This document shows, piece by piece, positions 24,218 through 37,519 of a stretch of DNA of 64,000 nt (positions are counted from its first letter, which is position 1; every line of letters starts with the position of its first letter). The notes beneath the pieces are model-generated. The model did not search any database, was not told the origin of the DNA, and saw only the letters and a list, made by a program, of their open reading frames with translations. The DNA comes from Sanderia malayensis. Lineage: Eukaryota; Cnidaria; Scyphozoa; Semaeostomeae; Pelagiidae. The position numbers were made by a program, and so were the translations under genes. The DNA is taken from positions 2,732,180 through 2,796,179 of the forward strand of contig RQOL01000863.1 of the NCBI GenBank assembly GCA_013076295.1, given 5' to 3'.

Positions 24218-27183
24218 TCAGTAAGCATATAAAACATGCCATATATTAGAAGTATTATCAACCTGGTCTATTATACTATTCCAGTTAGATATCTCAGTTT
24301 GATGTAAAGCATTGTTACCAATTATACATTTGCCAATTTTTTGTTTTTTACCCACGAACTTCAACTTGCCCGAAACAACAATATGAATTGAGTGGCTAGC
24401 TACTGAGCGTTTTGGGATCTCCTGTTCGATTTCGATGTTTATAGGAATATCCAGCTGCATTGTTTTTGTCATTGGTATTATAACTGCGGCTGGGGCTTTC
24501 AGCTTGCGTCTGTTGCCTTTCAAATAACACTTTACTCTCAAATCTGTAAAGGATGAGTAGCTTTAGCTGTATTCATGATAGAATCAAATGAGCTCTTACA
24601 GGAGGCTACAGAAAGTACCTCTGTTTTTAATTATAAATGGTCATAGTGGAAGGATTATTGTCAATTAAGAGCTGTTATTTTCATTTTGGTTCAAAGAACC
24701 TTCATCGAGGTTCAGCGATGTTCTCCTAGCCTCGTATCAGAGATGATAGCTCTAATAAGAGACTGTATAAGTGCATCACGTCTATTTTTATTGAGAAGGG
24801 GAGTTGGGGTGCATAATTACCCTCTGCATTTATTTATCGTAGAAAATAAAAGTGGTTAGAAAAGAATTGAGAGTTCGGGCTTTGTTAGAAGAGAATGCCA
24901 TTGTTATAACAGCTTCCAGCTGATCGTTTCTTACCTGAGAATGTATCAAGGGATGTTGTGGCTGCTATTTTCATTGCTTTAACAACCACGTATAACCTAT
25001 GTCTGGCTGTGTAGACTATTTCCATTAGCATATCCCCAATCTCAGTCTGAAATTCATACAAAGAAGAAATTCAAATTAAATAATTGATGCGTTGTCTTGG
25101 AAATAATTCAGAACAAGAGCTATTGTCAACTAGTTAGGGTATTTTAAAACCCCAGAGACATTATGATTGATTAACAAACTTTATTTTGAGTTTTTGGACC
25201 GAAACGAAGTGAAATGTTAGGCTGGTAAGCGAGAACCCTCGCCAAATTTCAGTATCTTAACGTCCTATTCTCCGCTAGATAAGGAAAGCAACTTATGGCA
25301 TAGCTGTAATTGTACGGTTTGGAGTGACTGGTATGGGTTTTGCTCAATGGTGAATTGAATCTTTCTTAAAATGCCTTAAAGGGATACAACTGTGCAGCTG
25401 TATTCATGTTGCCATTGGCCTTGGTAGGTTGTTACATGTAAGTTATTGTTATTGTACTGTATTTTACTCGCTTGTAAGTCCAGTAAGCGGCAGCCATTTT
25501 GAATGTGGGTTAAATTTAATGAAAAACACGAGGTTTTTTTACGAGAGGCACCGAGATGTAAAGGGCAGAACTTTCAAGAATATTTTGCTGCCAAATAAAA
25601 ACAATGAAAGATACATTTTGATTTTAAATAGATTATTTTCCTGGAAAACTATCTGGAGTTATATTAGTCAGTGATTAGCTTCGCGTGGTTTGGTAGACAT
25701 GGACGTCTCAAAATTATGCATATTTCTTCTTTTTCATGTTACATTTGCACAACTGTTTTTCATACTTGACTGATATTTGATCAATGGCGTTATTATTCTT
25801 AAGGGCAAGTTTTCATTCTCAAGATTGAGACAATTGTAAGAAAGTTTTTGTTTTGCGATGTGGTCAGTCAGAGTGACCCGAATGTAAATAAGTTGCATGT
25901 AATGTTCAGTTCGCACATTTTTAAAGGCCACGAACCTTTTAAAAGGACAAGAAAATTAAATGCTAACTCATACTAACCAATTGTGATGGTGGATTTATGT
26001 TCAGAACAAAGTTGGTTCGAATATTGCTGTATATTTCATTACCGGATAGTTGAATTTGACTTTCTCCGTACATTTCTTGCCGGTTGTTTACATTGGTAGC
26101 GTAAATAAAGAACCGGAGTGATTTCGTTTGAAATGTTTCTGATGTCTGTGTCCGTGTGAATAGAAAGACCTGTTTAAATTCCGTACTCGGAACAGCGCTT
26201 TGATTGTCCGACCGGTACATTGTCTCACGGTCAGGTAACATCATAATCCCGACGTAAATGATCAGAAATCCGCGATTTTCCAATATCAGGTTATTGACTC
26301 TGCTGAGTAACAATTCAAGTTTGTATTTTTCTCGATCGAGAAATTGTAAAGATATTGTAATTTTTCCCAAAGTTCCAATGCCAACCGACTTTTTTCGGGT
26401 TTTGTCGTACAACTCTGGTCGTAGCAATGTTTTTGTTTTTTCCTTTTCGATTGGAAAATCGCATGTATTGTCATCTGAGTATTCTTCATGCTCGTGAAAG
26501 TACTTCGTTACTGGGGTGGTGTTTATTGTCAAATGGCTGCCTTCTTGTGTACCATTATTCAGTGACGTGTCGTTGTCTAGATCATCGCGGCTGACTGTTA
26601 GAAGAGTCGGATCCGACAGATCCAATGCATCTCTCCTCCTCAGCGGATTGGCTGCTTCTTTATTATAATAAGAAGCCAAGTCCTTTTCATTGCTTGGCCC
26701 TTCAATGTTGGATATGGTACGAAGCAGTTTCCTGTTCTTTTTTGCAGAACTCCACTCACGGCGCGCTTTACTTTTATCTGTTGTTACATCTTGGTCAGAT
26801 TTGTACTGGTATTCACATATTGATCTAATCAGACTGCTTTCGTCGACTGTAAAATCCGGCTGTACTTTCTCTTGTACGAGTTGCCCTGGTATGACAAACT
26901 GTTGTTTATCTCGTGACGTCAGCATGAATGGTACTTTCGGGTCTGCGATCGATGCCCCTCTCATTGCTCTTCGTCTCATTTCAATTGCAGTAACATTATC
27001 GTCATCTTCTTTATCTTCTCCTTTTAACAAGCACGCGAAGTACTTCGTGCAACACCCTCTCAACTTCTTATAATACCGTGCTATCACCAGTGTTGCCACG
27101 GTTGCAATGAACAGGGCACCAAGGGAGACAGAAATGGCGATAAGAAGTTCATCTCTTTTGCTCGTCTTTCCATTAGTTGACAT
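24218..27183 (-). CDS. Synaptotagmin-like membrane protein with two C2 domains
   Basis: Three exons (25978-27183, 24935-25046 and 24218-24543) give 547 aa. A short N-terminus is followed by one transmembrane segment (LLIAISVSLGALFIATVATLVIA), a membrane-proximal Cys cluster (GCCTKYFACLL, possibly palmitoylated) and a linker of about 200 residues. C2A begins near GTLGKITISLQF and includes FLIIYVGIMMLPDRETMY. C2B spans the exon junctions: EIGDMLMEIVYTARHRLYVV, LRVKCYLKG, and a terminal HQTEISNWNSIIDQ...WHVLY, the usual C2B end. The Asp residues of the Ca2+-binding loops are largely absent from C2A, so it is probably Ca2+-independent. Family members act in membrane traffic or exocytosis. It is embedded among the secreted-protein genes but is not related to them. 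Confidence 0.8.
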
Positions 27184-29660
27184 CGTTGAATAATGCTACG
27201 AGATAGAAAGAGTTTATTAAAAGCATTTGTTTCCACCATGATCACTTAATACGCGGGCTATAATCGTTTATCCTTTTAAGCCATTTTTTCCAACTAATGG
27301 ATGTGTCTGACACGTCTGGCAAACACACAAAAGAGTTGTTTGATTTATACTACGTAATACTATTATGTACCACAGATGCTATGATACATGAAACCAATTT
27401 TATTGACGAGAGGCGTCCCCACATATTTTCTCTTTATGTCTCTTTATATATTGTTATATAGTAACATCCTAGGTTTCTTTGAAGTTTTTGATAATCTGTT
27501 ATATATACTTGACTGAAACCAATATTGGATTGTGATATCCCACTCTTTTGAGTTTTTCTTTTCAACTTTAAATACTTTTATATTTTGTTTTCTTCCTTGG
27601 TTTTTTGTTTTGTATAAACATCTTTGTATTTGTTCAAATGATGGATAAAATCAAAGCTTCCCACTCACTTTTCACATTATTAAAATAAATGTTGTCATAA
27701 ATCACAAAGTTTTCATAAGCCAATCGAATTGAACCAAGTGTCCTTCTGACTAGATCGTTGCAAAAGTTTTGAGGAATGTTTCTGAAATAATTTACGCAAC
27801 TTTAAGCTTAAGTATCATTTAAGTTGAAGCACTGTGGACATTATTACTTACTGTTTATATGATCGCTGCAACTTCAGATGGAATTGATCATTCTCTTGTT
27901 GTAGCTACCACCCATACAATGCTAGTTCTGTCCGATTTCAACTGTGTTTACACTTCGGTTGCGCATAGTGGCGAGCTTGTAAACATACATAGATGTCAAT
28001 ACATGTAGAATTCCGTCGACATGTACTCGGTTCTTTAGTGTTTTTTCAAAACATCACAAGTTACGCTTGGCTCAACTTTAAGCACGAACCAAAAGGAATT
28101 AACCGCGAAATAATAAGCGCACAGTAAGAGCCTGAAATGAACGACGTTTTGGCTCACACAATGAAGTCCTGTTACCGACTTGATGATCATATTTGAATGC
28201 CTGCATGCGACTTGCGTTGTCTTTTTCATTGCTGAATCAATTATCATGCCTTTCAAAATTTACAATGACCACACAAGGAAACGCTACAGAATGAATAATG
28301 GCGATTGTCATGAGAGAAATTGTTTGTTATTGTATAGAACAAAGGCATATTGCCTCGCGGGTTCTATTATACTGAACTCAATTAACTGGTTATCATTATA
28401 TATTTAAAATTTCGTGTTGGAAAGATCTCGTTAACTTTTGTTTTATAAGTTTATTTAATATATATGTCTGTTTTGATTTAAGATCAATATTTGCTTTTAA
28501 AAGATCTCCTGTCATAATTTACATTTTTTTATTGCTACGAATTCAATTGCATTCCCTTGCCATGGAATAAGAATCGGTAAATTTTAAATCCTCTTTTGTT
28601 TATTCGAGAACATCTTTTCTGCGAATTCAGCTTTTCTCTGTTCTCAGTCAATTTTAATCAGCTTGCGTGGGTTCATTGTAACTTCATATTGTTAACTAAC
28701 CATAATGTAAAGCATTTGATTATACCCCCTGATTCATTATTGTCTTTACATTGCTATTCAATGCACCAAATTGACCAGGCTAGGGGGATTTGTTCGAGTG
28801 AGGGTTTCATCGACTTGACTGCCCCGGAGGAGATCTGTCATACATATCACATGTGAATAATATTTCAGTTATTATCAGATTTTTGGCTTGATGATTTCAC
28901 CTCAACACAGGCCAAACATCGATCATATCAGATGAGCTAGACATTTATCGAATTAGTTTCTTGGGATTGCAACAACATGAAACCAACTTACCCTGCAGCT
29001 ATATCTGTCAAGTATTGGCATGTTCATCTTTGTACAGTTTGACATCAGCGTCTAATCCCATAATGTACGAGCAAAGAGCCACCGGGCTTCAACATTTTGA
29101 ATAATTCTCTATGAAAAGCTTTCTTAAAAAGATTAATTTTATATCCAAAAGTCAATGTAGCATTTTCTTCTCCAGATATCCCAGTTTGATTTGCTTCTTT
29201 CCATACGTTCTTGTTTTAATTCGATAGCTTATTTAGTCTTTTTGATTTTTCTTTCAGATTATTCATTCATTGTTGTACATATTAACATGCAAGCGATTGG
29301 CCCCGAGTGAATTTGCTAAGGATGTATCACAGACAAAAGAATCGTGAGTTTTCTATTTCAATTTCTTGTAATCATTTATAACTACTTAGATTCAAGCGCT
29401 AATAAGTTTTAGTATCTTGAATCGACTTACAGTAGTCATTAGGTTGAGATTTATGATGTATTTCTCATAATAATTTAATTTCTATTTGGTCCAATGCCTC
29501 TGTTTATGAGACAGTTATTGCAACTAACTTCGAATACTTTAGTGTTTCACTTATTGTGATGAAGGCAAGTAGAAGTTAGAATGCAAAATTAGTAATAATA
29601 AAATACATTGTATTGTGCTAAGTATGTTTTAATTGTGCAGCAGTGAATTATTGAAAGTTT
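27184..29660. other. AT-rich intergenic region, no gene resolved
   Basis: The only open frames are short and lack signal peptides, domains or matching splice sites. A - strand ATTAAA at about 29,628-29,633 lies some 30 bases past the stop of the gene at 29661 and could be its polyadenylation signal. Confidence 0.5.
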
Positions 29661-32600
29661 TTAGTTTCCAGTTTTCATGTTCGAATGCGATGACGTATGC
29701 GATATTCCATGTTGCAAATATGGCGCATTTGCTGTCTGTGAAATTCGGTTGATGTTTTTTGTTAAGACTGTTCCCTTTTTGTGCCACTTTTTGTTGGTTT
29801 TCTTTGGCTGTTTGCTCTTCTTCTTAGCTTTTCCTTTGCTTCTTTTGATCAATTTACCAAGACTTTTCTTTGGCAAACCTACTGGCACCCTATTTTCCCA
29901 TGGCTTCTTCGATTTTTTTCCTTTTTTGTTATTTTTCTTCTTGTTTTTCTTCGGCTGTTTTGGCTTCTGATTTTGTGTGGGTTTTGCGGTTGTCGGCGGT
30001 GGTGTTGTTAATCCAACTGCTTTTCCAGCAGTCTTGTTAGGACCAGTCGGTACTACTATAATGGGTTTGCCTACATTGGTTTGCGCTTGCTCTGTTTTAT
30101 TACTGTCTTCTTTTCCACTTGGTGGGCTTGGTGATACAGTTGGCTGTGGTTTCTTCTCTGCCTGTGATTCTCCTTCAACTTCAACTTGTACCCCAGGCTG
30201 TTGTTGTTGTTGTTGTTGCCCTGGTTTTGTCTTAGATTCTTCTGGTTCTTCAGGTGCTGATGGTGGTGGTGTAACAGGCTTTGGTGTGGTGGTTTCCATT
30301 GGTTTTGGTGGTGCATTCGTTTGTTGTTGTTGCTCAGGTTTTTTCGTCCCTTCTGGCCTTTGAGTTGGTGCTACAGGTTTTGTTTCTGGTTTTTCTTGTC
30401 CTACTTTTGTTGCCTCTTCTTGTGAAGGCTGGGGCACTTGTGTTGGTGCTGACCCTTCTGGCTTTTGTTCTTCCTCTGGTTTCTCTTCTTCCTCCTCTTC
30501 TTCTTGTGATGGTTGTGGCTCTTGTACTGGTGCTGGTTTCTTGGTCTCTTCACCCGGTCTTTGTGTTGGTGCTTCTGGCTTTTCTTGTTGAGGCTTCTGT
30601 TCCTCTTCTGGTTCCTGTTCTGGTGAAGGCTGGGGCACTTGTGTTGGGACTGGCCCTTGTGGCTTATTTTGACTTTCCTCTGGTTCCTCCGGTTCCTCTG
30701 GTTCCTCCTCCTCTTCTTCTTCTTGTGATGGTTGTGGCTCTTGTACTGGTGCTGGCTTCTTGGTCTCTTCACCCGGTCTTTGTGTTGGTGCTTCTGGCTT
30801 TTCTTGTTCTTCTTCTTCATCCTCTTCTTGTGAAGGCTGAGGCGTCTGTACCGGGGCTGGCTCTTGTGGCTTGCTTTGATCTTCCTCTGGTTCCTTTCCT
30901 TCTTCCTCTCCTTCATCCTCTTCTTGTGAAGGCTGTGGCTCTTGTACTGATGCTGGCTTCTTGGTCTCTTCACCCGGTCTTTGTGTTGGTACCTCTGGCT
31001 TTACTTCCTGGGGCTTATCCTGATCTTCCTCTGGTTCCTCTCCTTCTCCATCTTCTTTATCTTCTTCTTGTGAAGGCTGAGGCATCTGTGTTGGAGTTGG
31101 TTCCTCTGGCTTACCTTGATCCTCATCTGGTTTCTCTTCTTCTCCATCTTCCTCACCTTCTTCTTGTGAAGGCTGAGGCTCTTGTACTGGTGTTGGCTTC
31201 TTGGCTTCTTTGGCTAGTTGTTGTTGCATTTGCTTCAGCTTCTTACATTCTTTCTCTTTTTTTTCTTTCTCCTCTTTTTCTTCTTCACAAGTTTTATCTT
31301 CTTCTTGCGAAGGTCGATCATCGGACGTTGGTGCCGCAGGGGGTGAAGCCAATGGTGCTGGATCTTCTAAATCTGATGGTGATTGAGCTTCTGGCTTATT
31401 TAATTTTCCTGCTGGTTGCTTTCCCGGGTTTGATTGATCAGCTTCGTCTTCTTGTGACTCCGGAGATTCTTGTGAATCATCAACTTCGGCATTTGGCTCT
31501 TGTTGCTTCACTGTCGTTGGTTGTACAGTAGCAGCGGATGGTTTGGTCGTTGGTGGATTCAGCCCCGCAGAAGGTGGCTGAGTTCCACCGACTTCCCCGG
31601 AATCCAGTCCAGCATCTGCAAAAGACATTCGTCAGCTTAGACCCATTTAAGCCTTAGCTTTTATATTGAATAAAACCTCAGTTTTTATATTGATGGTTAT
31701 ATGGCTATAAGTGTCTTTTAGCATAGTTACTTGAATTAACAGGATGTGCAACTGGAATACCTTGGTCGTCCGGTTTCTCGTCATCTTCCTTTTCATCTTG
31801 TGGCTGTGCTGGTTTTTCATCCACTGGTTTGACACTCGGTATTGGAAGAGCAACATCGTCTTGTGCCTGTTTGTTTGAAGTTTGAGATTGATTATCTTCA
31901 TCTTCTTCACCCTTCTGTTCCGGGCTCATTTCTGCACGTTCATCATCATCTTGATCTTCTTCATCCTTTTGCGCCTTGGAAGGTGCCTGGCTTCCTGGGT
32001 TCGGAAGCATCTGATGCTTTTCAAGTCGAAGAAGCTTGGCGTCATTTTTTTCTTCTTCATCATCTTCTTCATCATTATCATCATCATCTTCACCATTTTG
32101 TTTATTTTGTTGCGTTTTCTCGTGTTGATGAAGCTCTTCTTCATTGTCTTCTTCTTCATTGTCTTCTTCTTCTTGTTCCCCCGAGTGTCCTTCTTCATGA
32201 GGGGTGCCTTCGTGCTTTTCTTCATGAGGCTCTCCCTCTTCGTGATGCTCTGCATGATCATCTTCTTCATGATGATCTCCTTCATCTTGATCGCTTTCAT
32301 CTTCCGTGGGCTTGTTGTTCGCATCTGGCTTTGCTGTTGTTTGCACCGGGGATGGGTTCAAGGCTGGCACATCTTCTTGATCTGGAACTTTCTTCAACGC
32401 AACAAAACAAACCCTATCACTATCAATCGATTAGTGAATTAGCTTGGATAATCAACGACTGAATAGTCTTATTGGATTGCAACGAGTCTGGATTGGTTGG
32501 CTTACTTGGACGGGAATCGAAGCAAATTTCTATTCTACATACCTGTTTTTGCAATTCTTGTTTTGCTATTTTCTTCAAATGCGAGTGGCGCTTTTTCGAT

Positions 32601-32934
32601 TCTAACAGAGTATGAATTCAACATACACATTTGATATATATATATCAACATGTATCAACTATTTTCTAAATAGTGTGATGATACTATATTAGCAATACGT
32701 TTCACTTCAGATTATCAGTCCTAAATGCATAGATTAGTGAGCACAATTTACTTGTTGTGTTCGTAGAAGTAATTTGGTAACGTTGGTTATAGGGTATATT
32801 TCGCACTTTACTTCGCAATTTAACAAATTAGAAAGCTAGATAACTAGAAAATTGAGATTAAACAACTTCGATTTACCTGCCAAGCAGCACAACAATAATA
32901 TTAAAAACAGTCCCACAGTCGTTGTCCCCTTCAT
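29661..32934 (-). CDS. Secreted acidic Pro/Glu/Gln-rich repeat protein, paralogue of the 19887-23446 gene
   Basis: Four exons (32877-32934, 32543-32601, 31731-32391 and 29661-31615) give 910 aa. The signal peptide is MKGTTTVGLFLILLLCCLAG. Exon 2 is short and basic (SKKRHSHLKKIAKQ). Exon 3 is very acidic and His-rich (EEDDHAEHHEEGEPHEEKHE). Exon 4 holds eight degenerate PVQEPQPSQEE units separated by acidic runs and TQRPGEETKKP. A Thr/Pro-rich part, a strongly basic region (KKNKKKNNKKGKKSKKPW, LIKRSKGK) and the final motif RISQTANAP, LQHGISHTSSHS follow. That last motif is shared with the alternative last exons of the gene at 19887-23446. The first three intron phases (1, 0, 1) also match. The alternating acidic and basic blocks suggest polyelectrolyte complexing or mineral/matrix interaction, by inference. 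Confidence 0.8.
30415..31200 (-). repeat. Eight degenerate PQPSQEE coding repeats
   Basis: The units read (P/S)(V/T)Q(E/M/T/V)PQPSQEE, each followed by 20-60 residues rich in Glu, Gly, Lys and Pro. Several also carry TQRPGEETKKP. Spacing is irregular, consistent with unequal exchange and later decay. Confidence 0.85.
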
Positions 32935-34424
32935 GCTATTTTGGAACTTCTCTCAACAGCCTGTTAACGTTCTTTCCGAATCTTCCAATATGGAATCGAT
33001 CTATTGCCTTCTGAGGCTATGAAGAATGGCTGAGAAATGAGACGTGGTTATGTCTCTGTGGGAAACGTGATTTTATTTTGTAGCAACTCTGTTGACTGTG
33101 ATGAAGGATAACTACCAATCACACCACCCGTTGATAATGAATATTGTTTATTAACTTGTCCACCCAATTTGTGATTTCTTGGGCCCATCATTTCAAACAT
33201 GACCCAATAGCTTTACAATCCTTCACTAACATCTCCGTTATTTTCGTTCCAATTTTCTACACCATACATTGGTGTAGAAACCCAGCTCCTGCTATATATT
33301 GTTGAGCTATACCATGCACTATTAGTTGGTATTTCAGTTGAACTATCCCTTCATCAGATAGAACATAGAAGCTTAAACAAACTGCTCGGACTAACAGAAA
33401 GACTTTCCTTTTGTTTCTTAGCTTGTAATCTATGATCACTGGTTCAGGCATAAACAATGATAAAATATTAAAGATATCATCTCATGTTGGTATTTTTAGT
33501 TAAATTACCAGTTGTGAATAATAATCTTTGTTGCTAGTGAAACCTGTGATATCAGTTACCGTTCCTAAAGTGATTGCTTTATAAAATAGCTTTCTGCCAG
33601 TTTTTTTAATAATATTGTCAGTAAATGTTTTTTTACAATGTTGGAATCTATTTGTGTTAATTCTCTATTTATCTTCTTGTCTTCTATTTATCTTCTAGAA
33701 ATAGCTGTTTTTCACAGAATATCAGGTATCATTCAATTATCTTCTAGAAATAGCTGTTTTTCACAGTAATCATTCAATTACTTGATCACTCACTTTAATC
33801 ATTTGATTAATCAAGCAATCGCTTACCCAATCCGCTAGCTTATGATTAGATCTACAACTAAGAGATACGCAAGAATTCACAACGACATAGATTGGTGTAT
33901 TTCACTGTGATGTCATCATCGTATTTACAATTATAATAACAATTAGACAGAAATATTTAACAGGAATATTGTACAATTTTCATCTCACTACTTATATTTT
34001 ACGTATAAAAATTAACACATTTCATTAACACTTGGAATGTACATATCTAATGTTCTGTTTCTTTTGTCACTTTAGTACCTTTGTAAAAACTTGTCCTCGT
34101 TAAGAAAGCTTTTAATTGAAAATTAGGTTGTAAATTATGTACTTTTGCTTTATAGATTAAAAGTTATGAGAAACGTCTAAACCCAAACACTTCCTTTAGC
34201 TTCAGCTGATCGTCAACAATAAATGTAAGTTTCTTTATCAATAACTCGTTACTTCAGGGAGAATTGAAAATTTTATTTGCCAGATTTTCAACCTAGTTAC
34301 TATTTCATGCATCTTCGTGTTAAGCGTTGCCCCTCCTCCGTATTGTCCCTCCTCCGTATTGCCCCTCCTCCGTTTCCCATCTTCTACTTTACAGCATAAG
34401 ACCTATAAGTCAATGTGATTTATA
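32935..34424. other. Intergenic; short minisatellite only
   Basis: No gene was recognised. A unit of about 17 bases (cccctcctccgtattg) is repeated three times near 34,328-34,372. A direct repeat of about 40 bases (ttatcttctagaaatagctgttttt) occurs near 33,690-33,765. Confidence 0.5.
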
Positions 34425-37400
34425 CTACCCAGTATTAACAACGTTCTTCTTTGTCGCTCGTAAGTGATTCATCTGATTAACATCATTTACTAAATTTTCT
34501 CCTTTTCTATTCAACGCAGAATACTTTGCAGCTTCTATTCCTGTTACTATCAATTCCATTCTCTTAATCTTATCAAGTCTCTCTTGTGATTCCTTCAACA
34601 ATTCCTGATCAACTTTTAATTTCTCATAAGCTTCCTTCGTTGCTACGTTACTGCCTGCGCCAGCTGTTGAGTTAGTCTCGTTTGCATGTGCTACTTCCAT
34701 TCGCTTTATTGTCACTCTGTCTCGTTTTAATGCTCTCGTTGACAAATCCACGTCCTTCACTGCTGCTGCTTTAACGAAGTCAACCAGTTTTGCTATCGAC
34801 CCAGGATCGAACCCGACCTTGTTTTCAATGTTGGTGACCACATCTGCCGCTTGTTTTGTATCATGAAGATTCTGTTTGTCGTCTTTGATGTGCACGTAAA
34901 CTTCTTTCACTGGAAGAAAAATCTCAAATTATCATCGAGCAACCTTTCGTGGGAGATGTTTCCATCAACATGACAAATTTACCCCTTGGGCCAATGGTCA
35001 TTGGGAACATAGCAAATCCTGCTAGACTACCTACAAGCTATATGAATTACTACTAACGTACAATAGACAGCTGGAAATGGCCTGAAATCGATCAGAAGCT
35101 TTGGGTCAGTAGGTATAGATCCTTGTTGAGCTATATGACACGGTAAACGGTTTCAGAAGCGTACAAACCTTTCTTATCTTCTTCTGATTCCATTTTGTCA
35201 TCTGCTCCTTCTGGCAATGGATACAATCCATAACCCAGGGGCACCTGCTCTGGATTAGCAAGGTGAGCCATGTGTTGTTGTTGTTGTTGCTGTTGTTGTT
35301 GTTGTTGTTGTGTTGGTTGTTTCCCGCTGTGAAATACAGACGAATCAGTATCCATGGTTTCAAACGGTCTTGAATTCTGCTGGTAAAACGGCTCGGACAT
35401 GGGAGTTACCACAGCAGGGCTTTGGTAAGGCATGTGAGCTGGCTCTTGATAGACTGGTTGGTAATACGTTGGCATTGCTTCTTTGACAATTGGAACTGAT
35501 GGCATCGTATACGCAACTGAAGGCGGCATTGTGAATGATTGGAATCGAGGCTGTGATAGTATGTACTGTGACGTCACATCTTGGGTATTTGTTTGCTGTG
35601 AAGATGATGGCGCGACGGTTCTTTGATTTGCCTTCTGTTCTTTAGCCGCTGCGTTGCGCAACCTGCTAGGCGTAGCTGCGAAGGAGGGCTGCTCCGCATG
35701 GTGTGCTTGCTGCTTCTCGACATAGTGTTGGAAATTCTGTTGATTGATCTCGTTCGGTGCTCTGACTGCGCTGGTAAATGCTGGATAATGTTGTTGCGCT
35801 GTTAATTGATCAATCTGATAATAGTTATTCATATTTTCCATTGGAAGCTGGTCGGCAAAGAAGGACTTCAGGGTTGGGCTTTCTTTCTGGAATCCGTGTG
35901 CGGATGTTTTAGGACGTGCGGTATTATAACCGGGCTTTCTATACCCATTCACGCGGATCCTTGGACGGCTGTTTCTTGACGAGAATGGAGGAGGAGAATA
36001 CGTTGGTCCTGGGAAGCTTAAAGTCGGTCTTCTAGCTGCATATCTGGAGGATTCTTGGGCCGGGTTCTTCTTTGGATTCCTCTGGATATATTGTTGTACA
36101 CTGAGCTTTTGATTTTGCATTGTGTATTGCTTCGGCTGCTTTGTGATGTAACGAAATTGAGCTTTTTTGTGTTGAATTAAAGCTGGTCTTGGCCTCTCAG
36201 CGACTGGCTGATATTTCCGATTGAAATATCCAGTTTGCTGTCTCTGTGTGTACTGTTGAACATAGGGCTTTGCATACGGTCTTTGATAAGGCTTTTGTTG
36301 TTTGTTGATATGTCGCGATTTACCCTCAACGTGTTGCGGTGATGCAACTCTTGGTTTCTCTTCAGCTGTTTCGTATTTTCGATTGTAATATGCAGCTTGG
36401 GGCCTAGATTGTCTTGTGTTTTGTTGAGCGAAGTGTGCTGTCTCAGGTTGATACTCGTGCATGAAATTCTGCGTGAGGATGTTTGACGATTCAATCGGTC
36501 CTCTCCCCCGGGTTTCTTCCAAGTCAACTGCATGATGGCTATCATGAGATGGACTGTACGCGTACGTTACGGACGGGGGGTAAGCAGGTTGCCACGATGC
36601 AGCAAATGGCTGCTGATATGAAGGCTGCGCTTCTTGATACGTCATCGGTTGATAGCTGCTCATCTCTTGTTGTTGTTGTTGTTGTTGCTGTTGTTGTTGT
36701 TGTGGTTGAATCATCACTGGTGGAGTGTTTTGCTGATTCTGTTGTGCCCTCTCTAATGCTTGTTCGCTTTCACGTGCTCTGTCGACTGTCTTTGCGACTT
36801 GCAAATCTCGTTTCGCGTTCTCCATCGCTAAATATTTCGCCAATTCAAGCTCTGTGGTCATGAATTCAATGTCTTTCAACTCCTTGAGCTCCTGTTGCAC
36901 TTCGTGCTCTTTTGCACGGTCATTTTCGAGCTTTCGTTTCGCCGTTACGAATTGCATGTCGCGTTTCTCTCCGTCGTCGTTGACAACGACCTTCGACCTC
37001 GTTTGCGCTTTCTGTGTCGCAACAATGTCGTTTGCGATTTCCTCGTCGTACTGCTCAGCCTCTTTGCGAAGGAAATCAGCCAATGAATGGCTTTCTTCCA
37101 CCGCCATTTCTGGATTGGCGCCAAGAGCTTTTTGTATTTGCGTCATTGCAACTGCCGCTGTTTCTGCATCCTTGTATTTCTTCTCAGCTGCTTGTAAATT
37201 TGGAACTTCTAGAATTAACAATACTGGAGTAAATATTTATGCTTTTGTCTGCATTTAAAAACACACGAATACCCTAAGAGCAGCTGAACTGCAATGTAAA
37301 CTGAATATGATTACAAAGCAGAGAATAAATAAATAAATATTCTTCTTATTTATTCTTTGCTTTACTCGTATCAGTCCTAGGGAGCTTGCTACAGTATTTT

Positions 37401-37519
37401 TAAAGAGCTTTATTTATGTCATGGCACGAACGTTGCAAACTCGCTGAGGTTTCTTGCAGAATCAACACTAGAGAAAACAACTTTTGCGTGTAAATGTTTT
37501 TTCTTCGTGAATCGTTCAT
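34425..37519 (-). CDS. Coiled-coil / Gln-Tyr-rich protein with a related domain at each end, probably secreted
   Basis: Exons 35169-37208 and 34425-34909 join in phase 1. A candidate first exon at 37441-37519 (MNDSRRKNIYTQKLFSLVLILQETSA) fits in phase and brings the total to 867 aa, but its donor (GTTTGC) is weak and its signal peptide only moderate. Residues after the first junction form a charged helical domain of about 150 aa ending MTTELELAKYLAMENAKRDL. The last exon encodes a second helical domain ending IVTGIEAAKYSALNRKGENL with the same pattern. Between them is a low-complexity region with polyGln, then Tyr/Gln/Pro/Arg-rich sequence with repeats such as YFNRKYQPVAERPRPA and YYNRKYETAEEKPRVA. 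I recognise no family. It lies among the secreted genes on the same strand. Confidence 0.65.
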
